NCBI GenBank assembly: GCA_016190145.1
Contig: JACPRD010000025.1
Coordinates: 1 to 46,438, forward strand
Source: Planctomycetota bacterium
Lineage (GTDB): Bacteria; Planctomycetota; MHYJ01; WSZJ01
DNA length: 46,438 bases
Direction of reading: 5' to 3'
Shown here: positions 8,078-16,198 of the stretch, in pieces
Position numbering within the stretch: the first letter of the stretch is position 1
How the letters are laid out: each line of letters opens with the position of its first letter
Notes under the pieces: model-generated
Seen by the model: the letters and a program-made list of their open reading frames with translations, nothing else
Database searches by the model: none
What the model was told of the DNA's origin: nothing
Program-made: the position numbers and the translations under genes

Positions 8078-9763
8078 ATGACCCGCATCCTCGCCGTCCT
8101 GCTGCTGCTCTCCTCCGCGGCGTTCGCCGGGGGCGGTCCCGAAAACGTGCTGGTCGTCCAGAACGACCTGTGTCCGGACTCGGTGGACATCGCGCGGTAT
8201 TACGTGGTGAAGAGGGACGTGCCGCGGCACCACGTCGTGCACGTGCGGATCCCCGGGGGGCCGGCGAAGCCGAAGAAGGGCGGGAAGAAGGATCCGAAGG
8301 CGCCGGCGGACGACGACGGCTGGGACCCGCGAGAATCGTTCGCGTCTTTCGACGAGTACTGCACGCTTCTGCAGGAACCGGTCCGCGCGTGGATCCTCGC
8401 GCATCCGGGCAGCCACATCACGACGATCGCGCTGACGCGCGGGATTCCGGTCTGCGCGCCGGTGAAGAACGCGAAGGGCAACGAGATCGTGCGCGCGACC
8501 GCGCACATGCTGGGCGGAATGTTCGTGGAGAAGGACGACCTGCGGACGGGGCCCGAGGGCGTGCGGGGCAACCCGAGCCCCTTCTACAAGTGCGACGAGA
8601 GCATCGACCCTGCCGCGCCTTTGAAAGGGGAGTGGCGAATCCTTTGCGTGGGGCATCTCGACGCGTTCACGCTGGCGGACGCGAAGCGGGCGATCGACCT
8701 GGCGGTGCAGTCGGACTCGAAACGCCCGGACGGGACGGTGTATCTCGGGCAATCGGCGGAGAAAGATCCGCGCGGGATGTACAACCCGAGCTTTCCGCAG
8801 CTGGCGGACTTCATCAAGGGGCTGGGGATGAAGACCGAGACGGTGGCGCACAATCCGAACAACGTCCTGCTCGAGGGGAAAAAGGACGTCGCGACGTACG
8901 CGTTCGGCCAGGCGGGCTGGGACGAGACGTTCCCGGCGAAGAACGCCTACCAGCCCGGCGCACTGGTCGACAACATCACTTCGGTGGCGATGACCTGGCG
9001 GTCCTTCGTCGACGGCTCGAAAGGCGGGCAGACGCCGATGACCTGGTTCACGCGCGCGGGCGCCACGGTCGTGCACGGGTGCGTGCGCGAGCCGACGACG
9101 GGCGCCTGGGACCCGGAGTACCTGCACATCCAGCGATACCTGAGCGGCTACAACGTAATCGAGTCGTTCTTCATGGGCCACCCCTGGTATCCCTGGATGA
9201 ACCTCGTCGCCGGCGATCCTCTGACGCAGCCGTTCGCGCAGCGGCCCGAGGTGAAGGGGGAATTGACGGGGGCCAAGGGGGCCTGGAGGCTCAAGGTCGC
9301 CGCGAAGGCGACGCGCGAAGGCGCAGCGCTGAAGTCGCTGGAGGTGTTCGTCGACGGGGTGAAGGCCGGCGACGCGCAGGACGGCGCGGAGTTCGATCTC
9401 GGCACGGCCTTCGACCCCGCCGTGAATTCGTGGCGCGTCGTCGCGACGGACGATTCGAAATTCCGAACGCAGGGCTCCGCGGCGAGCGCGCCGCTCAAGG
9501 GCGAGTCGGGGAAGCTGTCCGCGAAACTCGACGGGTACTACAAGGGAAGCGCCGCGCTCAAGCTCGGGTACGACGGCAAGGAGCCGGTGGTGACGTGGTG
9601 CGCGGAGGATGCGAAAGACAAGGTCGGGACGGTGAAGGGGTACCGGTTTTCGATCCTGTTCGAGGACGACACGAAGCCGCACTCGATCGACCTGTGGGTG
9701 AGGAATGCGAAGGGCGAGGCGCCGGTCGTGTTGCGGGTGGAGGTGCCCGCGAAGAAGCGTTGA
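8078..9763 (+). CDS. Secreted TIGR03790 family protein
   Basis: A 561-residue protein with signal peptide MTRILAVLLLLSSAAFA. Family-like features are the N-terminal ENVLVVQNDLCPDSVDIARYY region and a central WDETFPAKNAYQPGALVDNITS. Further on come TPMTWFTRAGATVVHGCVREP and LVAGDPLTQPFA. Proteins of this family occur in Planctomycetes and other environmental bacteria, and I know of no established function. The last 150 residues form one or two beta-sandwich-like domains. It follows the esterase gene closely and ends at the first arm of the GGGTTGA repeat. Confidence 0.72.
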   Translation: MTRILAVLLLLSSAAFAGGGPENVLVVQNDLCPDSVDIARYYVVKRDVPRHHVVHVRIPGGPAKPKKGGKKDPKAPADDDGWDPRESFASFDEYCTLLQEPVRAWILAHPGSHITTIALTRGIPVCAPVKNAKGNEIVRATAHMLGGMFVEKDDLRTGPEGVRGNPSPFYKCDESIDPAAPLKGEWRILCVGHLDAFTLADAKRAIDLAVQSDSKRPDGTVYLGQSAEKDPRGMYNPSFPQLADFIKGLGMKTETVAHNPNNVLLEGKKDVATYAFGQAGWDETFPAKNAYQPGALVDNITSVAMTWRSFVDGSKGGQTPMTWFTRAGATVVHGCVREPTTGAWDPEYLHIQRYLSGYNVIESFFMGHPWYPWMNLVAGDPLTQPFAQRPEVKGELTGAKGAWRLKVAAKATREGAALKSLEVFVDGVKAGDAQDGAEFDLGTAFDPAVNSWRVVATDDSKFRTQGSAASAPLKGESGKLSAKLDGYYKGSAALKLGYDGKEPVVTWCAEDAKDKVGTVKGYRFSILFEDDTKPHSIDLWVRNAKGEAPVVLRVEVPAKKR

Positions 9764-9790
9764 GGGTTGAGGGTCGAGGGTTGAGAAAGG
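9762..9790 (+). repeat. GGGTTGA repeat, left arm upstream of the four-helix-bundle gene
   Basis: Three 7-bp words (GGGTTGA, GGGTCGA, GGGTTGA) begin at the stop codon of the TIGR03790 gene. The reverse complement of this arm occurs twice downstream of the next gene (10270-10299 and 10352-10381), so that gene is enclosed by inverted arms. Confidence 0.85.
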
Positions 9791-9843
9791 CATAGATCGA
9801 GGTCTGGGTGATGCGGGGGGCTTTCACCTCGCGGAGGAGATGA

Positions 9844-10215
9844 ATGCAACGGTTCACGGAGCTGGAAGTATGGAGATTGGCGCAGGATCTGGCGGCGACG
9901 ATTTATCAAAACACTGCGTCGTTTCCGGCCGACGAGAAGTTCGGGCTGACATCACAGGTGAGGCGAGCCGCGGTGTCCATCTCCTGCAACATCGCCGAGG
10001 GATCCAAGAGGGAAGGTTCGAGAGACTATGCGCGTTTCTTGAATGTGGCCGAGGGATCGCTGGCGGAGGTCGAGAGCCTCTGCTTCCTGAGTCGCCGGCT
10101 TGGATTCCTGCAGAATACACCCTCTGCCGACCTGTTCGAACGCATCGACCTCCTCGCACGCAAGCTGCACGCCCTGCGCCTTCAGGTCACCGGCGCCCGC
10201 CGTTCCACCCCTTGA
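9844..10215 (+). CDS. Four-helix-bundle protein (S23 / IVS family)
   Basis: A 123-residue protein with the S23 family pattern. LEVWRLAQDLAATIYQNTASFPADEKFGLTSQVRRAAVSISCNIAEG covers residues 7-53, then SKREGSRDYARFLNVAEGSLAEVESL. This family was first seen in intervening sequences of 23S rRNA and is common as a free-standing intergenic gene; related folds serve as accessory proteins in diversity-generating retroelements. No reverse transcriptase or rRNA is near. A ribosome-binding site (GGAGGAG) lies upstream. The gene is bracketed by inverted GGGTTGA-word arms, one copy before and two after, which could mark a mobile or formerly mobile unit. Confidence 0.88.
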   Translation: MQRFTELEVWRLAQDLAATIYQNTASFPADEKFGLTSQVRRAAVSISCNIAEGSKREGSRDYARFLNVAEGSLAEVESLCFLSRRLGFLQNTPSADLFERIDLLARKLHALRLQVTGARRSTP

Positions 10216-10269
10216 TGTCCCCCATCTCTGGGCCGCCGGCAACTCGGGATTCTCCTGCCGCGATCGCCG

Positions 10270-10381
10270 CCCTTCTCGACTCTCGACCCTGAACCCTCGA
10301 CGCCTCTCCCTGCGCCGCAAGCCGTTCGTTTCACGCCCGCCTCGATCACCACCCTTCTCGACCCTGGACGCTCAACCCTCG
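10270..10381 (-). repeat. GGGTTGA repeat, two right-arm copies
   Basis: Two direct copies (10270-10299 and 10352-10381), each close to the reverse complement of 9762-9790, for example CCCTTCTCGA followed by CCCT and CTCG words. They fill most of the 220-bp gap between the four-helix-bundle gene and the RdgB-GuaB frame. The 52 bp between them show nothing else. Confidence 0.85.
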
Positions 10382-10400
10382 ACGCCCCACCGTTCAACAC

Positions 10401-10429
10401 TTGCCAGCCGTCCGATCGCTTGCTTAGAT
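10401..10429 (+). promoter_or_regulatory. Promoter of rdgB-guaB, predicted leaderless
   Basis: TTGCCA (10401-10406) and TTAGAT (10424-10429) have ideal 17-bp spacing. Initiation about 7 bp after the -10 box falls on the ATG at 10436, so the message would have little or no 5' leader. No ribosome-binding site precedes that ATG, which agrees with leaderless initiation. Confidence 0.6.
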
Positions 10430-10435
10430 AGCCCG

Positions 10436-12484
10436 ATGGAAGTCCTGATCGGCAGCAAGAACCCGCAGAAGCTGCAGGAAATCGCCGAAATTCTTGGCGA
10501 CGCCGGAGTCACGCTCCGGCCGCTTCCCGACGGCGCCCCCGACGTTTCCGAGACGGGCGCTTCATTTGAAGAAAACGCGGCGCTCAAGGCGTTGGCGTGG
10601 GCGCGGCATTTCGGCGCGGCGGTGCTGGCGGACGATTCGGGGCTGGAGGTGGACGCGCTGGGCGGGCGGCCGGGCGTGGTGAGCGCGCGGTATGCGGGGC
10701 CGGAGCAGGATGCGCGGCGGAACATGGAGAAGCTGCTGGCGGAGCTGCGCGGGGTGCCGGCGGAGCGGCGGACGGCGCGGTTCCGGTGCGAGGTCGCGCT
10801 GGCGGATCCGTCGGGGATCCGGTTTCGCGCGTCGGGGGCCTGCGAAGGCCGCCTGCTCGAGGCACCGCGCGGCGCGGGCGGGTTCGGGTACGACCCGATC
10901 TTCTTCGTGGAAGAACTCGGCCGGACGTTCGCCGAGGCGGATTCGCTTCAAAAACACGCCCTTTCGCACCGCGGAAGGGCGCTTCGAGAACTGAGCCGGA
11001 AACTGCGGGAGGCGCCGATGGACAGATTCGTGGGGGAGGGGATCACGTTTGACGACGTCCTGATCGTGCCGGGGCGGAGCGACGTGGCGCCGAAGTCGGT
11101 GGACACGCGGACGGATCTGTGCCGCGGGATTGCGCTGAACATTCCGCTGATGTCGGCGGCGATGGACACGGTGACGGAGGCGCGGCTGGCGATTGCGCTG
11201 GCGCAGGAGGGGGGGCTCGGGATCATCCACAAGAATCTCAGCCCCGAGGGGCAGGCGCGCGAGGTGTACAAGGTGAAGCGGAGCGAGAACGGGGTGATCA
11301 ACGATCCGATCTGTCTGCCGCCGACGGCGACGGTGGGGGACGCGAACCGGATCATGTCGGAGCACAACGTTCACGGGATTCCGATCACGGAGGGAAGCGG
11401 GCGGCTGGTGGGGATCTTGACGCATCGCGACCTGCGATTTCAGCGCGGGGACAAGACGCCGATCAGCGAAGTGATGACGAAGGAGAACCTGGTCACGGCG
11501 GCGCCGGGGACGACGCTCGAGCAGGCGCGGGACATCCTGTTCCGGGCGAAGGTGGAGAAGCTGCTGATCGTGGACCCGGACCGGCGGCTGCGCGGGCTGA
11601 TCACGATGCGCGACATCAACAAGATGGAGCAGTTCCCGCAGTCGTGCAAGGACGAGCGCGGGCGTCTGAGGGTCGGGGCGGCGGTCGGTGTGATGGACTG
11701 GGAGCGGGTGGAGCGTCTTGTGAAGAGCGACGTGGACGTGATCGTGGTGGACACGGCGCACGGGCACTCGAAGAACGTGATCGAGACGGTGGGGGAGATC
11801 AAGAAGCGGTGGAAGGTGCCGGTGATTGCGGGGAACATTGCGACGGCCGAGGCGGCGCGCGACCTGATCGCGGCGGGGGCGGACGGGCTGAAGGTCGGCA
11901 TCGGGCCCGGGGCGATCTGCACGACGCGGATCGTGGCGGGGGCCGGGATGCCGCAGGTGACGGCGGTGCTGAACGTCGCTTCCGAAGCCTCGAAATCGAA
12001 GACGCCGGTGATTTCAGACGGCGGGATCAAGCATTCGGGCGACATCACGAAGGCGATCGCGGCGGGCGCGAGCGCGGTGATGATCGGGAGCCTGTTCGCG
12101 GCGGTGGCGGAGTCACCGGGCGAGCTGATCATCTACAAGGGGCGCCAGTACAAGGCGTACCGGGGGATGGGGTCGCTCGGGGCGATGGTGATGGGGTCGG
12201 CGGAGCGGTACGGGCAGAAGGGCGAGACGCGCACGGACAAGCTGGTGCCGGAGGGGGTGGAAGGGCGTGTGCCGTTCCGCGGGTCGCTCGCGGACTATGT
12301 GTACCAGCTGGTGGGGGGGCTCAAGGCCGGCATGGGGTACGCGGGGGCGAAGACGATCGACGATCTGAGGACGAAGGCGAAGTTCATCAGGATCACGGCG
12401 GCCGGGGTGAGGGAGAGTCATCCGCACGACATTGCGATTACGAAGGAAGCGCCGAATTATTGGGTCGACACGAATGAGACATAG
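10436..12484 (+). CDS. guaB: RdgB-GuaB fusion: XTP/dITP pyrophosphatase joined to IMP dehydrogenase
   Basis: One open frame of 682 residues. Residues 1-194 are a complete RdgB/HAM1 enzyme, which hydrolyses ITP, dITP and XTP to monophosphates: [10 protein letters not shown] (7-16), [12 protein letters not shown] (66-77), GFGYDPIF (149-156), SHRGRAL (177-183). Residue 195 is the normal GuaB methionine (ATG at 11018). GuaB follows with FDDVLIVPG, two CBS modules (about 290-400), [11 protein letters not shown] with catalytic Cys495, [10 protein letters not shown] and [15 protein letters not shown] oxidises IMP to XMP, the committed step to GMP. No stop separates the domains. A GGGAGG five bases before 11018 could also start GuaB separately. 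A lost stop or indel from sequencing is the main alternative. guaA lies 5 kb downstream. Confidence 0.85.
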   Translation: MEVLIGSKNPQKLQEIAEILGDAGVTLRPLPDGAPDVSETGASFEENAALKALAWARHFGAAVLADDSGLEVDALGGRPGVVSARYAGPEQDARRNMEKLLAELRGVPAERRTARFRCEVALADPSGIRFRASGACEGRLLEAPRGAGGFGYDPIFFVEELGRTFAEADSLQKHALSHRGRALRELSRKLREAPMDRFVGEGITFDDVLIVPGRSDVAPKSVDTRTDLCRGIALNIPLMSAAMDTVTEARLAIALAQEGGLGIIHKNLSPEGQAREVYKVKRSENGVINDPICLPPTATVGDANRIMSEHNVHGIPITEGSGRLVGILTHRDLRFQRGDKTPISEVMTKENLVTAAPGTTLEQARDILFRAKVEKLLIVDPDRRLRGLITMRDINKMEQFPQSCKDERGRLRVGAAVGVMDWERVERLVKSDVDVIVVDTAHGHSKNVIETVGEIKKRWKVPVIAGNIATAEAARDLIAAGADGLKVGIGPGAICTTRIVAGAGMPQVTAVLNVASEASKSKTPVISDGGIKHSGDITKAIAAGASAVMIGSLFAAVAESPGELIIYKGRQYKAYRGMGSLGAMVMGSAERYGQKGETRTDKLVPEGVEGRVPFRGSLADYVYQLVGGLKAGMGYAGAKTIDDLRTKAKFIRITAAGVRESHPHDIAITKEAPNYWVDTNET

Positions 12485-12525
12485 GGAGGTCTAGGTGGCT
12501 CCAAGGCCGAATTGCTGCGGAGACG

Positions 12526-12742
12526 CCATAAGCCATAGGCCATAAGCGGCGGCCGCCGCGCTGGAGATCGGAGTGGGGTGCGGATCCTCCGGGAGAGGCC
12601 CGACAGTCGGGGCGCGTGCGCGAGGACTCCGCCAATACCCGTGGCCGCCGGTCGTGCCACTCCTTACTCCGGCCCAGGGATCCACCCATAGCTGCGTGTC
12701 GGGCCCTTCGACCCGCGCCGCTTATAGCTTATGGCTTATGGC
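12526..12742. repeat. Nested inverted repeat, CATAAGC words
   Basis: The outer arms 12526-12551 and 12716-12742 are chains of CATAAGC/CATAGGC and its complement, matching at about 24 of 26 positions. Inside are shorter complementary pairs: GGAGTGG with CCACTCC, GGATCC with GGATCC, and GGCCCGACA with TGTCGGGCC. The 325-bp gap between guaB and the methyltransferase gene therefore holds a large foldable structure and no credible ORF. Confidence 0.8.
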
Positions 12743-12809
12743 TATCCCGCCCCACCGTGACCCTCTCTTTCGAATAGGGCTTTGCCCCTTCAACCGCTAC
12801 GCTTCCCCC

Positions 12810-13421
12810 ATGAGTTTTCCGTGGCCGCTCGTCCGCCGCATCTACGACCGCCGCGCCCCGTACTACGACGTGCTCGTCCAGTCGCTCGCGCTCGGGCGGG
12901 ATCTGTCCTATCGGCGGAAGGCGGTGGCGGCGCTGCGGGCCGAAGCGGGGCATCGCGTGCTCGACGTCGGATGCGGCACCGGGCGGAACTTCCCGCTGCT
13001 CGCGAAGGCGGGCGTCCGGGATTTCTCGGGGTGCGATTTATCGGGGCGAAGCCTCGCGATCGCCCGGAGGCGCGGCGCGAAACCGGCCCAGGGGGACGCG
13101 GAGCGACTCCCGTTCCGCGACGGCGCGTTCGACCGCGTGCTGTGCACGTACGTGCTGACGAGCGTGGCGGACTGGAGGCGCGGGCTGGAAGAGCTGGTGC
13201 GGGTCACGAAGCCCGGCGGGCGACTGGTCGTCGCGGACGACCGCCTCCCGCCCGGGTGGTTCCTCGGACCCGGCCCCATGCTGCGGCTGCTCCGCACCGA
13301 AGGGTGGAAAGACGCGCACCGCGACATCGAGAGCGGGATGAAAAAGGTCCTGAGAAACGTGGATCTCAAGTACCTTCATTTCCGGATGATCTACCTCATC
13401 AGCGGGGACCGGCCGGCGTGA
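12810..13421 (+). CDS. Class I SAM-dependent methyltransferase
   Basis: A 203-residue protein with a UbiE/type 11-like methyltransferase fold. Motif I is VLDVGCGTGRN (about 50-60), followed by GCDLSGRSLAIARRRGA, a motif II-like DRVLCTYVLTSVADW, and LVRVTKPGGRLVVADD. The substrate is not identifiable. The N-terminal RRIYDRRAPYYDVL resembles quinone or small-molecule methyltransferases. I chose the ATG at 12810 because the upstream in-frame sequence is repeat DNA. The stop codon overlaps the GTG start of the following lipoprotein gene (GTGA), so the two are translationally coupled. Confidence 0.85.
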   Translation: MSFPWPLVRRIYDRRAPYYDVLVQSLALGRDLSYRRKAVAALRAEAGHRVLDVGCGTGRNFPLLAKAGVRDFSGCDLSGRSLAIARRRGAKPAQGDAERLPFRDGAFDRVLCTYVLTSVADWRRGLEELVRVTKPGGRLVVADDRLPPGWFLGPGPMLRLLRTEGWKDAHRDIESGMKKVLRNVDLKYLHFRMIYLISGDRPA

Positions 13422-14089
13422 AGCGTCTCCTCGGAGCCGCCGCGCTCCTCGTCGCGGCCGGTTGCGCCTCGGAACCCCAGGCCCCTCCTTATGACGCAGC
13501 GCGTCAAACGGCGCCGCGGGGGACGGAGGCGGATGCGATCCGGGCGGAGTGGAGCGTCGGTCTCTTCGGCTCCTGGGACGACGTCGAGCTCCGCATCCTG
13601 CGGCGCGCGCTGTCCGTTTATCCCGGAAAGGACCTCTCCGGCATCGGCTTCTACCGGCTGCCGCGGATGGAGGAGCGCGGGGCGCGGTACGACGACGGGA
13701 AAATCGGGGTCTACGAGGTGACGGAGGACGCGCTCGTCCACGAAATCGCCCACGCGACGCACGCCCGCGCGCCGGGGTTCGGGCAGTTGAAGGAAGAACT
13801 GCAGCGGGCGCTCGATTTCGGCGCGTACCACCGGACCAGCTTCTGGTCCGACGGGACCTACGCGCCGCGCGCGGGGTTCGTGACGCCGTACGCTTCGATG
13901 AACGTGGAGGAGTGCGTCGCGGAATCGATCACGGCGATCAAACTCTGGGCGTTCCGCGGCCGCGGACCGCTGGGCGAGGTGAACTGGAGCGACCCGAAAT
14001 TCGACCGCGTCTACCAGATCCTGGACGCGCACTCGCTTCTCGGGGAGAAGGACCGGGAGGCGCTGGCGAATCTCAGGAAGCGGCGCTGA
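13418..14089 (+). CDS. Lipoprotein with metallopeptidase-like HEIAH motif
   Basis: A 223-residue product starting at GTG, overlapping the methyltransferase stop by four bases. The N-terminus MKRLLGAAALLVAAGC is a lipoprotein signal with Cys16 as the lipidation site. Around residues 108-112 it has VHEIAHATHA, an HExxH zinc motif. About 55-60 residues later EECVAESITAIKLW could supply the third ligand. It is probably a small surface- or periplasm-anchored zincin. No family is recognised by name, and catalysis is inference from the motif alone. A TGACGC-N3-GCGTCA palindrome at 13492-13506 lies inside the coding sequence. Confidence 0.65.
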   Translation: MKRLLGAAALLVAAGCASEPQAPPYDAARQTAPRGTEADAIRAEWSVGLFGSWDDVELRILRRALSVYPGKDLSGIGFYRLPRMEERGARYDDGKIGVYEVTEDALVHEIAHATHARAPGFGQLKEELQRALDFGAYHRTSFWSDGTYAPRAGFVTPYASMNVEECVAESITAIKLWAFRGRGPLGEVNWSDPKFDRVYQILDAHSLLGEKDREALANLRKRR

Positions 14090-14390
14090 ACGGGAGATCC
14101 GCCAGCCGCGAGGCCTCTTCCGCCAGGTCCTTCACCTCTTCCCACATCTGCCGGTCCGAGTCGTTCCCCAGGCGGAGGGAGCGGACGCAGACGCACAGGG
14201 GCCGGAGCCAGCAGAGGGCGGCGCGGGCGCGGGCGGGGGTGGGGTCGCCGGCGGCGTCCTGCAGGCGCACGGTGAACTCGCGGACGGCGCTGGCGAGCTC
14301 ATGGCGGCGCGTGTCGAGGCGGGCGGCGAGGTCGAACAGGAGGGGAATGAGGCGGTCGCGGGCGAACGTGCGGCCGGTGTGCTCGTGCAT
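14073..14390 (-). CDS. Hypothetical protein, 105 residues
   Basis: An open frame from ATG (complement of 14388-14390) that fills the gap between the lipoprotein and the kinase. It overlaps the lipoprotein 3' end by 17 bp. The product is a charged helical protein (RDRLIPLLFDLAARLDTRRHEL, then WEEVKDLAEEASRLADLPFS) with a short Cys-containing middle (CWLRPLCVCV). A GGGGAG about 10 bp upstream could serve as ribosome-binding site. No family recognised. The same frame continues further upstream only as the antisense of the kinase. Confidence 0.5.
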   Translation of the reverse strand: MHEHTGRTFARDRLIPLLFDLAARLDTRRHELASAVREFTVRLQDAAGDPTPARARAALCWLRPLCVCVRSLRLGNDSDRQMWEEVKDLAEEASRLADLPFSAAS

Positions 14391-14471
14391 GGCTTGGCGG
14401 CTCCCCGCGGGTTCAGTTCTTCTATCGGCCCCCGCGCGCGGCGGACTGAAGCTCCGCGTTATACTGGTCGC

Positions 14472-15878
14472 GTGGCCCCGGAAACACTCCTCGCCTGCAG
14501 CTCCTGCCGCAAACAGTTCCGCGTGCCGAACTACAACCCCGCGTCGAGGTATCCCTGTCTCAACTGCGGCGGCACGCTGGTTCCGACGGGGCTGGCGGGG
14601 CTCCCGGTCCAGGCGGTGACGGAACCGGTGCCGCCGGAGGTGGTGGCGGCGGCGCAGGACGGGAGCCGGCGGCTGGGGCGGTTCATCCTGGTGTCGGAGC
14701 TGGGTCGCGGGGGGATGGGGGCGGTCTGGAAGGGGTGGGACAACGGGCTGCGGCGGTGGGTGGCGGTGAAGGTGGTGATGGCGCAGCAGGGGGTGTCGAC
14801 GGAGGACCTGCTGAGGTTCCGGCGCGAGGCGAAGACCGCGGCGGCGCTGGACCATCCGAACATCGCGACGATCTACGACATCGGGGAGGCGGGCGGGCGG
14901 CATTTCATCGTGATGAAGCTCGTGGAGGGGCGGACGCTGGAGGACGTGTTCCGGGTGACGCCGGGGAACTGGCCCGACACGCGCGAGGTGGTGGCCGCGG
15001 TCCGGGACGCGTGCCGCGGGGTCGGGTTCGCGCATACCCTGCAGATCGTCCATCGCGACCTCAAGCCGGCGAACATGATGCGCGACGCGGGCGGGCACGT
15101 CTTCGTCATGGACTTCGGCCTGGCGAAATCGCTGATGGCGCCGGGGATGACGGTGACGGGGGCGCGTGTCTTTCTCGGGACGCCGGCGTTCATGTCGCCG
15201 GAAGCGGCGAACGGAATGGCGAAAGAAGTCGATCCGCGTTCCGACGTTTTTTCGCTCGGGGCGAGTCTCTACACGCTGCTGACGGGGAAGCACCTGTTCC
15301 CGGAGCGGACCGCGGCGGAGCAGCTCCACAGGGCCGCGACCGAGACGGCCCCGAAGCTGCGCGCGGCGCGACCGGATCTGCCGGCGGAGCTGGAGGAGAT
15401 CGTCGCCCGGGCGTGTTCGCGGGCGAAGGCGGGCCGGCCGGCGCACGCGGGGGAGCTGGCGGACCTGCTCGACAGGTTCCTCGAAAAGGCCCCCGGCGCC
15501 GCCACGGACCGCGCGATCTGCGTGGACGACGACGCCCAGATCCAGCCGATCCTCGAGATGCTGATGTCGGGCCTCGGGCTCAAGGCCGTGACTTGCGGGG
15601 ACGGGGCCTCCGCCGTCGCCGCCGCGCGCGCGGGCCCCGCCGCGGTCGTGATTCTCGACGCCGGGCTCCCCGACAAGTCGGGATTCCAGGTCCTGAAGGA
15701 ACTGCGGGCGGTCCCCGGCTACGACCGCACGCCCATCGTGATGCTGACCGGCATGGCCGGCGAGGACAACGTCGCGGCAGGCTTCGAGGCCGGCGCCGAC
15801 GATTACATCACCAAGCCGTTCTCGAACAAGGAGTTCAAGGCGAGGATCGGGCGGCTGCTCAAGAAAAAGGGGGGGTAG
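14472..15878 (+). CDS. Ser/Thr protein kinase with C-terminal receiver domain
   Basis: A 468-residue cytoplasmic signalling hybrid. It has an N-terminal zinc ribbon (Cys9, 12, 29, 32). A complete Hanks-type kinase follows: GRGGMG 78-83, Lys100, HRDLKPAN from 194, DFG 214-216, GTPAFMSPE. A two-component receiver occupies about 347-466 (Asp352-354 pocket, phospho-acceptor Asp396 in VVILDAGLP, Thr426, Lys448). No transmembrane segment is seen. The direct joining of a Ser/Thr kinase to a receiver suggests that phosphorelay input tunes kinase activity. I chose the GTG at 14472. A TATACT -10 box at 14460-14465 would place transcription initiation on the start codon, as in rdgB-guaB. Confidence 0.88.
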   Translation: MAPETLLACSSCRKQFRVPNYNPASRYPCLNCGGTLVPTGLAGLPVQAVTEPVPPEVVAAAQDGSRRLGRFILVSELGRGGMGAVWKGWDNGLRRWVAVKVVMAQQGVSTEDLLRFRREAKTAAALDHPNIATIYDIGEAGGRHFIVMKLVEGRTLEDVFRVTPGNWPDTREVVAAVRDACRGVGFAHTLQIVHRDLKPANMMRDAGGHVFVMDFGLAKSLMAPGMTVTGARVFLGTPAFMSPEAANGMAKEVDPRSDVFSLGASLYTLLTGKHLFPERTAAEQLHRAATETAPKLRAARPDLPAELEEIVARACSRAKAGRPAHAGELADLLDRFLEKAPGAATDRAICVDDDAQIQPILEMLMSGLGLKAVTCGDGASAVAAARAGPAAVVILDAGLPDKSGFQVLKELRAVPGYDRTPIVMLTGMAGEDNVAAGFEAGADDYITKPFSNKEFKARIGRLLKKKGG

Positions 15879-15899
15879 CTCCGGCCGTCCGAAAGATAC

Positions 15900-16103
15900 T
15901 CAGCCCTCCAGCACGAACGTGACGTTCAGATGCACCCGGTACTCCGATACCTTGTTCTTCTCGATCTTCACCGTCTGCCGCGTCACTTCCATGCCGGTGA
16001 TGCCGCGAAGCGTCTTCGCCGCCCGCTCGATGCCCGCCTTGATCGCGTCTTCGAATCCCTTGCTGCTGGACGCCACGAGCTCCGTCACCCGCGCGATGGC
16101 CAT
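15900..16103 (-). CDS. Dodecin (flavin-binding dodecameric protein)
   Basis: A 67-residue protein matching dodecin along its whole length: ARVTELVASSSKGFEDAIKAGIERA, then GITGMEVTRQTVKIEKNKVSEYRVHLNVTFVLE. Dodecins form hollow 12-mers that bind flavins (or CoA/FMN) and are thought to buffer free flavin. It lies convergent to the kinase-receiver gene and divergent from the TIGR01777 gene, so it is probably transcribed alone. A GGAGAGCG stretch upstream of the ATG gives a ribosome-binding site. Confidence 0.92.
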   Translation of the reverse strand: MAIARVTELVASSSKGFEDAIKAGIERAAKTLRGITGMEVTRQTVKIEKNKVSEYRVHLNVTFVLEG

Positions 16104-16198
16104 CGTTCGCTCTCCTTGACGTTGTGGGTGGAAAAGTTAGAACGGCAGAGGGTAGCCGCGCTTCGCGGAGCCATCAAGCAATTCGGGAAAGGGACCGC

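Noticed and set aside
6824..9793. 989-codon minus-strand frame opposite the esterase and TIGR03790 genes
   Set aside because: Antisense shadow; spans two well-supported genes and the gap between them.
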